A stretch of DNA of 64,000 nt from Armatimonadota bacterium (lineage in GTDB: Bacteria > Armatimonadota > UBA5829): the NCBI GenBank assembly GCA_039679645.1, contig JBDKUO010000039.1, positions 62,001-126,000 of the forward strand. Reading direction: 5' to 3'. The notes beneath the pieces were generated by a model, which searched no databases, was not told the DNA's origin, and worked only from the letters and a program-made list of their open reading frames with translations. The position numbers and the translations under genes are program-made. Position 1 is the first letter of the stretch, and each line of letters starts with the position of its first letter. Positions 47,560-56,129 of the stretch are shown in pieces.

Positions 47560-49590
47560 CTAAAACTTGATTCCCAGGTTCAGTTCAGTCTTATATTCCG
47601 ACTCTTCGGGTATCACAACCTGGTCCTGCATGTATCGCAAATAGTAGCCTGTCAGCGACAGACTAAAATCCGAACCAAGTGAGTGTTCATAGCCAAGAGA
47701 ATATGTGTTGGATGAGATTTCGGACCCGCCCAATGTGCGCGCGATTTTATATCCCGTTTGCATCTTGCCATGGCCGAATGCCGGAACCTCCAATTTGACC
47801 TCGCGCTCATCCGAAAGTGTATCGTCCGAATATTTGTCTTTCGATGTATAATTGGTCATCAGTCCAACGCTGCCGACAGTAAACTTCATGCCCATAGTGG
47901 TTGCTTTGTACTTCTGCACACTTCCGCTTGTGTCCTCCGGATTTTCCTGATAGTCTCCGATCAGTTTGACAAAGCTGAACGGCGCCAGCGACAGATTGAG
48001 CTTTCTGGTATCGGGAGCGAAATCCTGCTCCATTTGGCGATCACGCAGGCTTCCTGCCATGCTTAAAAACTTCCATGGCGAGGTCATGGCTGCATAGTCG
48101 TGTATCGTCAGGATGCCGTCACTGCTCTCAACCTGTTTATATCCGGCAGACATTTTTACGTTGTCAAAAGGTGAGACCTCCAGCGCTGCGCCCTTTGTCT
48201 GGGCATCAGTTTCGTTTTCGCCCTTTTGGGAGAACTGTGCAGTGAGTTTAGCGTTCTTGATCGGAGCAGCGGACAGGCTGAAATCTCTCTGATAATTTTG
48301 AGCCTCGTTGGCGGTCTTGTTGACTATCTTCCCCTCGACTACGACGTTTTCCACCGGTTTTAGTTTTACACTGAGGTTTGTCGTCGCGCTCTGGCCGCTG
48401 GTTTCGGAGTCGGTCTCGGTATATGCCGCTTTGACGTCAACCTGTGAAATCGGAGCGAGAGTGACTGCAGCCGAGACGTCCTGCTGCGCACCGTTAGTTT
48501 GCGAATCCTTTTGCGTAACAGTCCCCTGAAGGCTTACACCCTGGACGGCATTTGTCGTCACCGAAGCCTGCTTTGTTTGTATCTGATCGGTCGTTTCGCC
48601 CGTCGTTTTGTTTGTGTTTGTCACGCTTAAGGCAGTGCTGGTTTTAGCGCCGATTTTCTGTTCGAGCTGCAGCTTGCTTGTCTCGACAGCGCTTTCATCG
48701 GAATCATCAGTCAGGGTGTTGCCGGTCTGAGTGGTAGAATGAGCCATCGAGACCTTTGTAGCGCCTGTCGGAGCATAAGTCATGGTCTGCTCATTGACTC
48801 GTGAATAGACGCCCTCGTTTGTACCGGCTGTCTGATCTGCATTTTGAAATTTGAAAGCAGTCTGAAGTTTCCCAAGCCCATAATTGCCGGAAAGACTCAT
48901 GTTCTGTTGGCCTGATGTCAGTCCATACTGTTTGGAACCGGCAAAATCTTTACCTGCTTTAGCGTATGAGCCGGTCAGCTTTAGTCCGCCCAGATTAGTC
49001 GTGTTGCTGAGTTTGAGCGCGGAGCTGTCCATATTGGCGGCTCGATCCGACTCGGTGTCATCGCTCTTTTGACTCATAAGGAATGTCGATTCGACTTTGC
49101 CGCCCGACCAGGACTTGTCGCCGCCTACGCCCAAGACCGTGTCGCCGGCTTCGCTGTTGGTCGAGTCTTTTATATAGAGCCCCGTGACATTGAGGTTTGA
49201 ACTGCCCCTCTGCAAAATGCCGACCGTGAGCGGGACGCTTGTGTTGGTCGAGTTCGATTTCGACTCACTTGTCTTACTATAGGAGACGCGCAAAATAGCA
49301 TCGTTAAGCACATTTGCGTTGAACGATATCATACCGTTTGCGGAGTCGATATTATAATCGGCGCTTTTGCGCAGAGTCCTGCCGCTCAGGACTACGGTGA
49401 CGGTATCGGAATTGATCCGGGTCCATGAGAGAAAATAAGGGCCCTTGTTGCCATGTCCGACAATGACGTCCGTTACTATGCCCAGAGCATCGGTCGTGGT
49501 GGTATCGGCATAAGAAGGCGTAATATAACATAGCGCCAGTGCCGTTATGGCTATTGCTATGCGCTTGAGGAAGATTATAATGCGAGTCAT
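47560..49590 (-). CDS. outer-membrane beta-barrel-like protein
   Basis: 676 residues. Signal peptide about 1-28. Following a short N-terminal module (about 40-110, TVVLSGRTLRKSADYNID), the rest is a long series of alternating polar/hydrophobic strands, with terminal residue F (NLGIKF) as in outer-membrane barrels. Runs such as LKLTGSYAKAGKDF and VSLQGTVTQKDSQT repeat with varied loops. No plug or TonB box was recognised. Likely a porin-like or adhesin-associated barrel. ATG 49590 follows GAGGGCGGAAGGAG. Supports a diderm organism. Confidence 0.72.
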   Translation of the reverse strand: MTRIIIFLKRIAIAITALALCYITPSYADTTTTDALGIVTDVIVGHGNKGPYFLSWTRINSDTVTVVLSGRTLRKSADYNIDSANGMISFNANVLNDAILRVSYSKTSESKSNSTNTSVPLTVGILQRGSSNLNVTGLYIKDSTNSEAGDTVLGVGGDKSWSGGKVESTFLMSQKSDDTESDRAANMDSSALKLSNTTNLGGLKLTGSYAKAGKDFAGSKQYGLTSGQQNMSLSGNYGLGKLQTAFKFQNADQTAGTNEGVYSRVNEQTMTYAPTGATKVSMAHSTTQTGNTLTDDSDESAVETSKLQLEQKIGAKTSTALSVTNTNKTTGETTDQIQTKQASVTTNAVQGVSLQGTVTQKDSQTNGAQQDVSAAVTLAPISQVDVKAAYTETDSETSGQSATTNLSVKLKPVENVVVEGKIVNKTANEAQNYQRDFSLSAAPIKNAKLTAQFSQKGENETDAQTKGAALEVSPFDNVKMSAGYKQVESSDGILTIHDYAAMTSPWKFLSMAGSLRDRQMEQDFAPDTRKLNLSLAPFSFVKLIGDYQENPEDTSGSVQKYKATTMGMKFTVGSVGLMTNYTSKDKYSDDTLSDEREVKLEVPAFGHGKMQTGYKIARTLGGSEISSNTYSLGYEHSLGSDFSLSLTGYYLRYMQDQVVIPEESEYKTELNLGIKF

Positions 49591-49657
49591 TCTCCTTCCG
49601 CCCTCCTACTTGTTCCTCTATTTTATAGACGCATGCCATGTGCGCATGTTCCCATTG

Positions 49658-51376
49658 TCATTCGACAATCGGAGGATGAACCGATGTAAAAGCCTCCTGT
49701 GCATAATAGATATCGGTTAGCTGCGCGAATGCATCCTTCAAGACCGGGTCGTGCAATTTACCACCTGTCTTATACATCTTGCAATCGATAAGCGCTCTAA
49801 GGTAGATAATGCGCCATCGCCAGGAACTCCTGACGCTATCGCGCAACCTCGCGTCCGCCTCCTTAATAAGCTCCCATGCCTTTACTGAGTTTTCACCTAT
49901 CCGTTCGCGGCGATGGTTTGACTCTAGTATGTCAACTGCCTGCGCTACTTTTTCCACTACTTCCGGCGAGAACTCGCTGGATATGTATTCTTTGACAATA
50001 TCTTTGGCAGGCCTGTTCTTGTCCCAGTATAATTGAAGACATATGACCTTGTTGATATCTTCATATATACCCTCGGAGTAAGGAAACCCACCGGAGAGCT
50101 TATTCGACGCCTGATTCCACAGCCTCTGAAACCTTTCCGGCAGTGGATTAGCCCCATAGCCTCCCCACGGTCCCTGCCCCCACATACTGATCTCAGGGAA
50201 ATTGATCAGAGGCAGTTTACCTGGAACTTCATGATCGAGCGGGTAGCGGGGGAAATCTTCATGGGCATCAGCCATTATATAATCGACCCAGCTTTCATTG
50301 GTCATAGCCTTGGCAAGTCCTTCCCATTCGCCGGCATCAGGAGTATCATACATCCACGTTGACAGGATAAACTTGCCGCCCGCAAACTTGCTTCGAAACA
50401 TACCGGCAATTTCCTTTGAGAGGCTGAGAAAGCCCTTTGCTCCCCACGGCCAGCACTGATCGCAGCCGCAGCCTCCCTCGTCATACGGCCAGGCTATAAA
50501 AAAGTCGAGCTTGGTATCTGAAAATTTGTTCATCAGCTCATCCCACTGATTTAGAAGATACTTTCTGCTTTCAGGCTTGCTGGGGCACAGCAGGGTCCCA
50601 AGATTTCCTCTTCTGTGCAGATCATCCGGGAATGGCTGATAATAATATTCCTTGGGGGCATTCTTGAAACCTATGTTCGGGCATTCGATCAACCCTACAT
50701 CCAGCCCAAGGTGTTTTGCAGTCTGCATGAGTGCGCGTATTTTATCAATATTCCGTCTGGCTGACGGGTCATCGAACCCGTCGAACTGCTGCGGTGGAAA
50801 ATGGAAAGCGACGCTGTTCATTCCCCACAGCGCCAGGTCTTCCAGATATTGCTCGATCTTGTCGGCGGGAGCCGCTTCATAGAAATTGTTGAAATGTACT
50901 GCCATATAAATGCCTCTGACTGGGCATGTTGGTTTGGAACTGCCGCGCCATTTGCTTGCGACAAAACCGCCGTCAAACCGGGAAGTCCTGAGGAATTTGC
51001 CCACTCCATAGAGCAGACCGCGCTCATCATTGCCGACGATATCTATTCCTCCATGGGGATCATCGGATATCGTGTAGCCTTCTGCACCCACGCCTCGCAC
51101 TATTTTCAAAGTGATATTCACATCAGCAGCGCAGTCGGCAACTATCCGGGTATTTGATTGTTCTCTTATCCTTTTGGCCAGAATCCCCGCTATACTTTTC
51201 TCAATCTCGTTCGAACCACTAATAATGTTTATACTCGTCAAAGCTTTCTCCTCACCAGTGTTGCTAGTGTTTGACGTCCCGGTCTCTGAAACTCCGGCTG
51301 TCACCCGGCAAGTGGACACGGCAAAAACCAGCGCCGCTATTGCCATTGCTGCCGATATACTGCGAATATGTATCAT
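49658..51376 (-). CDS. secreted GH20-like glycoside hydrolase (beta-N-acetylhexosaminidase-type)
   Basis: 572 residues. Signal peptide about 1-28. An N-terminal GH20b-like domain (about 50-140: IAGILAKRIREQSN, GLLYGVGKFL) precedes a TIM-barrel-like catalytic part (about 155-420): GIYMAVHFNNFYEA, LALWGMNSVAFHFPP, and WPYDEGGCGCDQCWPWG. Such enzymes release N-acetylhexosamines or related sugars. The expected GH20 Asp-Glu pair was not fixed by alignment; other families (GH84, GH67) share the N-terminal fold. ATG 51376 has GGAG 6 nt upstream, rejecting the frame from 51481. Divergent from the GH172 gene. Confidence 0.7.
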   Translation of the reverse strand: MIHIRSISAAMAIAALVFAVSTCRVTAGVSETGTSNTSNTGEEKALTSINIISGSNEIEKSIAGILAKRIREQSNTRIVADCAADVNITLKIVRGVGAEGYTISDDPHGGIDIVGNDERGLLYGVGKFLRTSRFDGGFVASKWRGSSKPTCPVRGIYMAVHFNNFYEAAPADKIEQYLEDLALWGMNSVAFHFPPQQFDGFDDPSARRNIDKIRALMQTAKHLGLDVGLIECPNIGFKNAPKEYYYQPFPDDLHRRGNLGTLLCPSKPESRKYLLNQWDELMNKFSDTKLDFFIAWPYDEGGCGCDQCWPWGAKGFLSLSKEIAGMFRSKFAGGKFILSTWMYDTPDAGEWEGLAKAMTNESWVDYIMADAHEDFPRYPLDHEVPGKLPLINFPEISMWGQGPWGGYGANPLPERFQRLWNQASNKLSGGFPYSEGIYEDINKVICLQLYWDKNRPAKDIVKEYISSEFSPEVVEKVAQAVDILESNHRRERIGENSVKAWELIKEADARLRDSVRSSWRWRIIYLRALIDCKMYKTGGKLHDPVLKDAFAQLTDIYYAQEAFTSVHPPIVE

Positions 51377-51451
51377 TATGCTCTCCTGCTGATTCATGAG
51401 TCTGTGGATATGCAGTGCGTGCGCGTGCATCCACATAGTGTGCGCTCTGCT

Positions 51452-51531
51452 CAGTTTTGCACATGCCCAAACGTTTGTCAATAAATTTGCTTGACCGGTA
51501 TAGATTTAAGTGTTACATTGTTGCAAAACTG
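51452..51531. promoter_or_regulatory. shared control region: 10-bp inverted repeat, AAACGTTT box, promoter
   Basis: CAGTTTTGCA (51452-51461) and TGCAAAACTG (51522-51531) are perfect inverted copies. Between them lie CAAACGTTTG (51468-51477), close to LacI-family operators, and TTGACC-N17-TACATT (51491-51519), a promoter for the GH172 gene. The arrangement suggests coordinated control of two divergent hydrolase genes. Confidence 0.6.
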
Positions 51532-51558
51532 AATATCCGTCAGGAGGGAACATCCAAC

Positions 51559-52626
51559 ATGAGCTTCTTCGAGACAGGTTTTCTGTCAAACGTCGCGAAG
51601 ATAACGAACGCGAAAACACGCAGTATATGCGCAGAGAACCCCAAGGGCGAAAAAGGCAAAGGCGCGATGGATATCCCGCAGGCCGATAATGCCGGTTCAA
51701 TGCTCGGCCAGGGCTGGAAAATTCGCCCATGCATTACTTTGGAGCCGAATTCTAAAACAACAATCGCCGACATCAAAGGCCCCGGGACCATACGTCATAT
51801 CTGGATAACGGTCGCAGAAAAAGCTTACCGCAACTGCATTATCCGAATGTTTTGGGATGGTGAGAAGACTACGTCAGTGGAGGTGCCTCTGGGTGATTTC
51901 TTCTGCTGCGGTCATGCCTTGAGGACTAAAGTCAACTCTATCCCAATTGCGGTTAACCCCAGCGGCGGGTTTAATTCATATTGGCCGATGCCGTTTAGAA
52001 AGAGCGCGCGGATAGAAATTGAGAGCCAGTGGCATGAGGCGATAGGCGGTTTCTTCTATCAGGTCGATTACGAACTCGACGATGTGCCCAGTGATGCTGC
52101 ATATTTTCATGCGCAGTGGAGGCGTGCCGTCACCCCAATCGATGCGCCGGAGCATGTTATCCTCGACGGCATCAAGGGCAAGGGTCAATATGTCGGGACA
52201 TACCTCGCGTGGACTCAGCTTGCCAACGGCTGGTGGGGAGAGGGCGAAATCAAGTTCTTTATGGACGGCGATACCAAGTTCCCCACTATATGCGGCACCG
52301 GCACGGAAGATTACTTCTGCGGGGCATGGGGATTCTACGGACCAGACAGCCGCGAGGACCCTTACACAACAGTTTATACCGGCATGCCGTTAGTGCGGCA
52401 CGTTGATAATGAGGTGCCGAAGTTCGGGTTATACCGTTGGCACATACAAGATCCTATCAGGTTTGAGAGCGACCTGAAGGTAACCATTCAGGCGCTGGGA
52501 TGGTGGCCTAATGGCAAGTATCAGCCCCTCCAGGACGATATCGCTTCAACAGCATATTGGTATCAGGCTGAGCCGCATGCCAAGTTTCCCGAGATGCTGC
52601 CCGTCCACCTGAGATGGCCCAGATAA
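51559..52626 (+). CDS. GH172 (DUF2961) family glycoside hydrolase-like
   Basis: 355 residues without signal peptide, so cytosolic. DUF2961 features: NPKGEKGKGAM-type start, GPGTIRHIWIT, WPMPFRKSARIE, and the conserved GTGTEDYFCGAWGF block near 250 with the expected acidic pair. Members are difructose-dianhydride-forming enzymes or alpha-D-arabinofuranosidases, often working as trimers. Substrate here is unknown. ATG 51559 has AGGAGG upstream (longer frame rejected). A sigma-70 promoter precedes it. It pairs divergently with the GH20-like gene, so both may act on one imported glycan. Confidence 0.9.
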   Translation: MSFFETGFLSNVAKITNAKTRSICAENPKGEKGKGAMDIPQADNAGSMLGQGWKIRPCITLEPNSKTTIADIKGPGTIRHIWITVAEKAYRNCIIRMFWDGEKTTSVEVPLGDFFCCGHALRTKVNSIPIAVNPSGGFNSYWPMPFRKSARIEIESQWHEAIGGFFYQVDYELDDVPSDAAYFHAQWRRAVTPIDAPEHVILDGIKGKGQYVGTYLAWTQLANGWWGEGEIKFFMDGDTKFPTICGTGTEDYFCGAWGFYGPDSREDPYTTVYTGMPLVRHVDNEVPKFGLYRWHIQDPIRFESDLKVTIQALGWWPNGKYQPLQDDIASTAYWYQAEPHAKFPEMLPVHLRWPR

Positions 52627-52683
52627 TTGAGTAATTTATATTTTGTATTGAGTATTGTTTTGTGTGTATTATAATGCCGGCCT

Positions 52684-52755
52684 ACTCCCTCTCCTGGGGG
52701 AGAGGGTTGGGGTGAGGGCGCTATCCGATTTAGTATTTGGGATTTTGTATTGAGT
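52684..52755. repeat. CTCTCC-GGGGGAGAGGG repeat with AT tail, copy 1
   Basis: ACTCCCTCTCCTGGGGGAGAGGG then TTGGGGTGAGGGCG and, after a gap, TTTTGTATTGAGTATT. A matching copy is at 56037-56112. The same tail word also appears at 52643. Confidence 0.75.
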
Positions 52756-52777
52756 ATTGCTTAAGATGGGTGCTGAT

Positions 52778-52831
52778 GGGTGGCGGTCTCCGAATCGCCA
52801 CCCTAATGCCAAGTTGGGGTCTCAGAACCCC
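52778..52831. repeat. pair of small hairpins between GH172 and rhaB
   Basis: GGGTGGCG-N10-CGCCACCC (52778-52803) and GGGGT-N6-ACCCC (52816-52831). They lie between the convergent GH172 and rhaB genes and resemble other mosaic hairpins in this genome. Confidence 0.5.
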
Positions 52832-52851
52832 GAGACTCCTGCTGTGGTCAT

Positions 52852-54333
52852 TTATAGAGGCAAATCCTTGAATTTTGCGTAAGCCTTCTCAAGGCCAGCC
52901 GATTGCCTGGGAGTATATGTAGTCAACTCGAATGAGTTACGCACTATCTGCCTTGCTTCGTCCAGACTGGCGACCATACCCGTTCCCATAGCCTGAACCA
53001 GCACATTGCCGATAGCCGTAGCTTCCACCGGCCCCGCAATGACTGTGCGCCCTGTCGCATCCGCAGTGAGCTGCGAGAGCAGTTTGTTCTGTATGCCTCC
53101 GCCTACTATATGGATCGTATTGAGTCTCTTGCCCAGCAGATCGTCGAGGTCCTCCATTGTGGCGCGATAAGCCAGCGCAAGGCTGTCCAGTGCGCAACGG
53201 ACAATCTCTCCCTTGGTCTCAGGGACCTTTTGGCCGCTATTACGGCAATAGTCCTGTATGCGCCTTGGCATGTCGCCATGTGTGAGAAACACAGACGCAT
53301 TCGGGTTTACAACCGATACAAATCCCTCGCATTCGGCGGCCATATCGGTCATCTCGGAGTATGATATCTGCTCACCTGCCTTGAGCCAAGTCTGCCTGCA
53401 CTGCTGCACGATCCACAGACCCATGATATTGTGAAGCAGCCTGATCGTGCCGGATACGCCGCCTTCATTTGTGAAACAGAGATCACGGGATTTGTCGTTA
53501 ATGATGGGCTTATCGGTCTCAACTCCCATAAGCGACCATGTCCCAGAGCTGAGATAAGCGTGATCCTTGCCTGTTGCCGGGACAGCCGCTACAGCGCTGC
53601 CTGTGTCGTGAGTTGCCGGAGCAATCACTTTTATCCCGGTGCCCATGCCCAGCTCTTTCACCAACGAGTCAGAGAGCGTGCCGATAACGCTGCCCGGCTG
53701 CACGGTCTTTTGGAAGATAGACGCCGGTATTCCAAGCTTTGGAAACAGGTCATATGCCCAATTATTGGCTTGCATATCGAAGCACTGCGATGTCGATGCA
53801 ATCGAATACTCACAGGACTTCACTCCAGTGAGCCAATAGTTGAAAAGGTCGGGAATAAAGAGCAGTGTGGATGCGCCTCTGAGAGCTGTCGATTTGCTGA
53901 GCGCCATGGCGTAGAGCTGATAGAGAGTATTGAACTGCAAAAACTGAATGCCTGTCGCCTCAAAGACCTTGTTCCATGGCACTTTCTCAAAAAGCTTTTC
54001 GGGCACACCATCAGTCCGCACATCTCTATAGTGGAATGGGTTGCCGAGCAGTTCGCCGTCTTCACCCAGAAGTGCAAAGTCGACTCCCCATGTGTCTACC
54101 CCGACGCCGTCTATCTTGCCGCCGGTCTTTTCCAACGCCAGCTTGAGCCCGTGCTTGATCTCATCAAAGAGCCGCAGCACATCCCAGTGCATATGACCCA
54201 GAGTCGATACACATGCTGTCGGGAACCTGTGAATTTCGTCCAGGCTCAGCTTGCCGCCCTCGATAGTTGCAAGCAGCGCGCGCCCGCTCTCCGCGCCGAA
54301 ATCAAAAGCTAAAAACTTGGAATCTTTTGCCAT
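52852..54333 (-). CDS. rhaB: L-rhamnulokinase
   Basis: 493 residues, FGGY kinase fold: FLAFDFGAESGRALLA, VDTWGVDFALLG, YRDVRTDG, LFIPDLFNYWLTG, TSQCFD, ATHDTGSAVAAVPA, SSGTWSLMG and NEGGVSGTIRLLHNI are the rhamnulokinase set. It phosphorylates L-rhamnulose to L-rhamnulose-1-phosphate after rhamnose isomerase. No rhaA or rhaD is in the window. AGGAAG precedes ATG 54333. The gap to the next gene contains the long CCTCCAGGTA palindrome. Not clearly part of an operon. Confidence 0.93.
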   Translation of the reverse strand: MAKDSKFLAFDFGAESGRALLATIEGGKLSLDEIHRFPTACVSTLGHMHWDVLRLFDEIKHGLKLALEKTGGKIDGVGVDTWGVDFALLGEDGELLGNPFHYRDVRTDGVPEKLFEKVPWNKVFEATGIQFLQFNTLYQLYAMALSKSTALRGASTLLFIPDLFNYWLTGVKSCEYSIASTSQCFDMQANNWAYDLFPKLGIPASIFQKTVQPGSVIGTLSDSLVKELGMGTGIKVIAPATHDTGSAVAAVPATGKDHAYLSSGTWSLMGVETDKPIINDKSRDLCFTNEGGVSGTIRLLHNIMGLWIVQQCRQTWLKAGEQISYSEMTDMAAECEGFVSVVNPNASVFLTHGDMPRRIQDYCRNSGQKVPETKGEIVRCALDSLALAYRATMEDLDDLLGKRLNTIHIVGGGIQNKLLSQLTADATGRTVIAGPVEATAIGNVLVQAMGTGMVASLDEARQIVRNSFELTTYTPRQSAGLEKAYAKFKDLPL

Positions 54334-54361
54334 AAACTTCCTCGTTGTGGGTTATGAGTTG

Positions 54362-54398
54362 TTTAATACCTCCAGGTATCCTACCTGGAGGTATTAAA
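54362..54398. repeat. 17-bp perfect palindrome with CCTCCAGGTA core
   Basis: TTTAATACCTCCAGGTA (54362-54378) pairs perfectly with 54382-54398, loop TCC. Same core as 20311-20336. It lies between apgM stop and the rhaB start on the minus strand, so it could terminate apgM or fold in the rhaB leader. Confidence 0.7.
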
Positions 54399-54402
54399 GT
54401 TT

Positions 54403-55644
54403 CTACGCCCCGAACTTCTCCTGAACGTTCATAAGCTGAGTGATGATCTTTGTGATATCTATCCCGCGGATACGGCCAAGTCCGCCGCTGGTTACGGAGC
54501 GCTCGTCAAACTTATCGCACCTGTCCGTGCGCACGCCCTCGCCCCAGAATACAATCGGGACCGGATCGCCTGAGTGGTCTTTGATTGCGCATGGTGTGGA
54601 GTGGTCTGCCGTGATTACCAGGAAAGTGTTCTCCGGCACATTGTCATGCAGATACCCGACCATCTCATCAAGCTTCTTAATAATATCAAGCTTAGCCTGC
54701 GGATTGCCGTCATGACCGCCCAGGTCCGCGCCCTTCACATTGCAGAGCACGAAATCGTGGTCCTTGAGCTGCTCGACAATCGCTTTGCCTATATTCATAA
54801 CGTTAGAGTCCAGACCGCCGGTTGCGCCTGGGACTTCCGTAATGTCCATTCCAACGTATCGTGCGACACCGTTGATCAGGCCAGTCTCCGCGACGCATGC
54901 TGCTTTGATGCCGTGCTCGCACTCAAAGCTTTCCATATTCGGCCCGATTCCTCCGCCGCGCGGCAGGATGATATTTGCAGGCTTGAGACCCTTAGCTATT
55001 CTCTCTTTGTTGACCGGATGGTCCTTGAGGATCTCATAGGACTTCTTGACAAACTCATTGACAGCCTGCGCGGTCTTGGCTGCGGCGGCATTGCTCGAGT
55101 CGCACGGCTCGCTGGTCATCACTGCAGCGCCTTCGTGATGCGGGTCGGTGTCGGTGATCTCAGAACTCAGACCCGGCGCGCGGAGGATCAATGCTCCCCT
55201 GTGCGCCACCGATTCCTTAAAGATGACCTCGATACCATTGCTGATCTTCATGCCGTTAATGGCGGCTGCCAACTGGTCTGTGCCGCTGTCGATACGGCCT
55301 GCGCGTCGATCGGTTATGATCATATTGTCATCGACAGTAGAGAAGTTGCACCTGAACGCGATATCGCCCTTCTTGACGTCCATACCGATCCCTGCTGCCT
55401 CGAACGGGCCTCTGCCTGTGTAATATTTATAGGGATCGTAGCCCAGGATTGCGAGGTGAGATGTGTCGCTGCCTGCGCGCACGCCCGGAGCTATCGGGTC
55501 CATAAGACCGCACTCGCCCTCGGCTGCGATCTTATTCAAATTCGGTTTGTCGGCTGCTTCCAGAGGGGTCTTATTCCCCAGTTCCTTAATAGGCCTGTCT
55601 CCCAGACCGTCCGCGATCAAAAGCACTGCTTTCGGTGTTGCCAT
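54403..55644 (-). CDS. apgM: archaeal-type 2,3-bisphosphoglycerate-independent phosphoglycerate mutase
   Basis: 413 residues, ApgM family: PKAVLLIADGLGDRPIKELGNKTPLEAA as parts LIADGLGDRP and TPLEAADKPN, the APGVRAGSDTSHL nucleophile region, PFEAAGIGM, and ITADHSTPCAIKDHSGDPVP, all metal-binding or catalytic segments. It interconverts 3- and 2-phosphoglycerate in glycolysis. GGAGGAAG precedes ATG 55644. It is the first gene of a short minus-strand stretch and is followed by a strong palindrome. Bacterial occurrence of ApgM is well known, so no transfer need be inferred. Confidence 0.95.
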   Translation of the reverse strand: MATPKAVLLIADGLGDRPIKELGNKTPLEAADKPNLNKIAAEGECGLMDPIAPGVRAGSDTSHLAILGYDPYKYYTGRGPFEAAGIGMDVKKGDIAFRCNFSTVDDNMIITDRRAGRIDSGTDQLAAAINGMKISNGIEVIFKESVAHRGALILRAPGLSSEITDTDPHHEGAAVMTSEPCDSSNAAAAKTAQAVNEFVKKSYEILKDHPVNKERIAKGLKPANIILPRGGGIGPNMESFECEHGIKAACVAETGLINGVARYVGMDITEVPGATGGLDSNVMNIGKAIVEQLKDHDFVLCNVKGADLGGHDGNPQAKLDIIKKLDEMVGYLHDNVPENTFLVITADHSTPCAIKDHSGDPVPIVFWGEGVRTDRCDKFDERSVTSGGLGRIRGIDITKIITQLMNVQEKFGA

Positions 55645-55769
55645 ATACTTCCTCCTTAAAATAGCTGAAAGTGGAATGTGGAAAGTGGAAAGTCCAGAAT
55701 ACGCTGCTTTCCACTTTCAGCTTTCCACTGATACTAACCCATGAGGCAATTATAAAAGTCATCAACTTT

Positions 55770-55894
55770 GTCATTTCGAGCGTAGCGAGAAATCTGCTTC
55801 TAAAACGTCAGGTTCAAAGCAGATTCCTCACATTCGGCGAGTTACAACGCATAGTTTCTAGCACTATGCTATATTTCGCCGCGTTCGGAATGAC
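55770..55894. repeat. GTCATTTCGA repeat, copy C, MITE-like with terminal inverted repeats
   Basis: Begins GTCATTTCGAGCG and ends CGCGTTCGGAATGAC, which is inverted with two mismatches over 13 nt. Internal words GAAATCTGCTT, GGTTCAAAGCAGATTCCTCACATTCGG are shared with copies A and B. Confidence 0.65.
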
Positions 55895-56036
55895 TAAATT
55901 TGTGATCGGGCGCGATATCTGATCGCGACCGCAAAGAAATCTGCGATCTGAAATCGCAATATTCTCTTTCGGGCTGGATCGGATATCCAGCCCGAACATA
56001 GGTCAAAGGTTGCATGCTCTAATTTATGCCGCTCTC

Positions 56037-56112
56037 ACTCCCTCTCCTGGGGGAGAGGGTTGGGGTGAGGGCGCAGCTTATTTATTATCTAGTATTTTGT
56101 ATTGATTATTTT
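56037..56112. repeat. CTCTCC-GGGGGAGAGGG repeat with AT tail, copy 2
   Basis: ACTCCCTCTCCTGGGGGAGAGG through TTGGGGTGAGGGCGC is the same as copy 1 at 52684; the tail TAGTATTTTGTATTGATTATT also corresponds. It ends 18 nt before the birA stop. Confidence 0.75.
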
Positions 56113-56129
56113 CGCAATGACCAAATGTC

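Larger units (their letters stand above)
55645..56129. other. 485-nt gene-free stretch made mainly of repeats
   Basis: Contains GCTGAAAGTGGAA with its complement near 55668 and 55712 (stem with internal near-repeats), the GTCATTTCGAGCG repeat at 55770-55894, and CTCTCC repeat copy 2 at 56037. No gene is supported here. Confidence 0.6.

Noticed and set aside
54574-55659. 361-residue open frame on the plus strand
   Set aside because: Antisense to apgM, which is fully conserved; the plus-strand translation has no recognisable domain.
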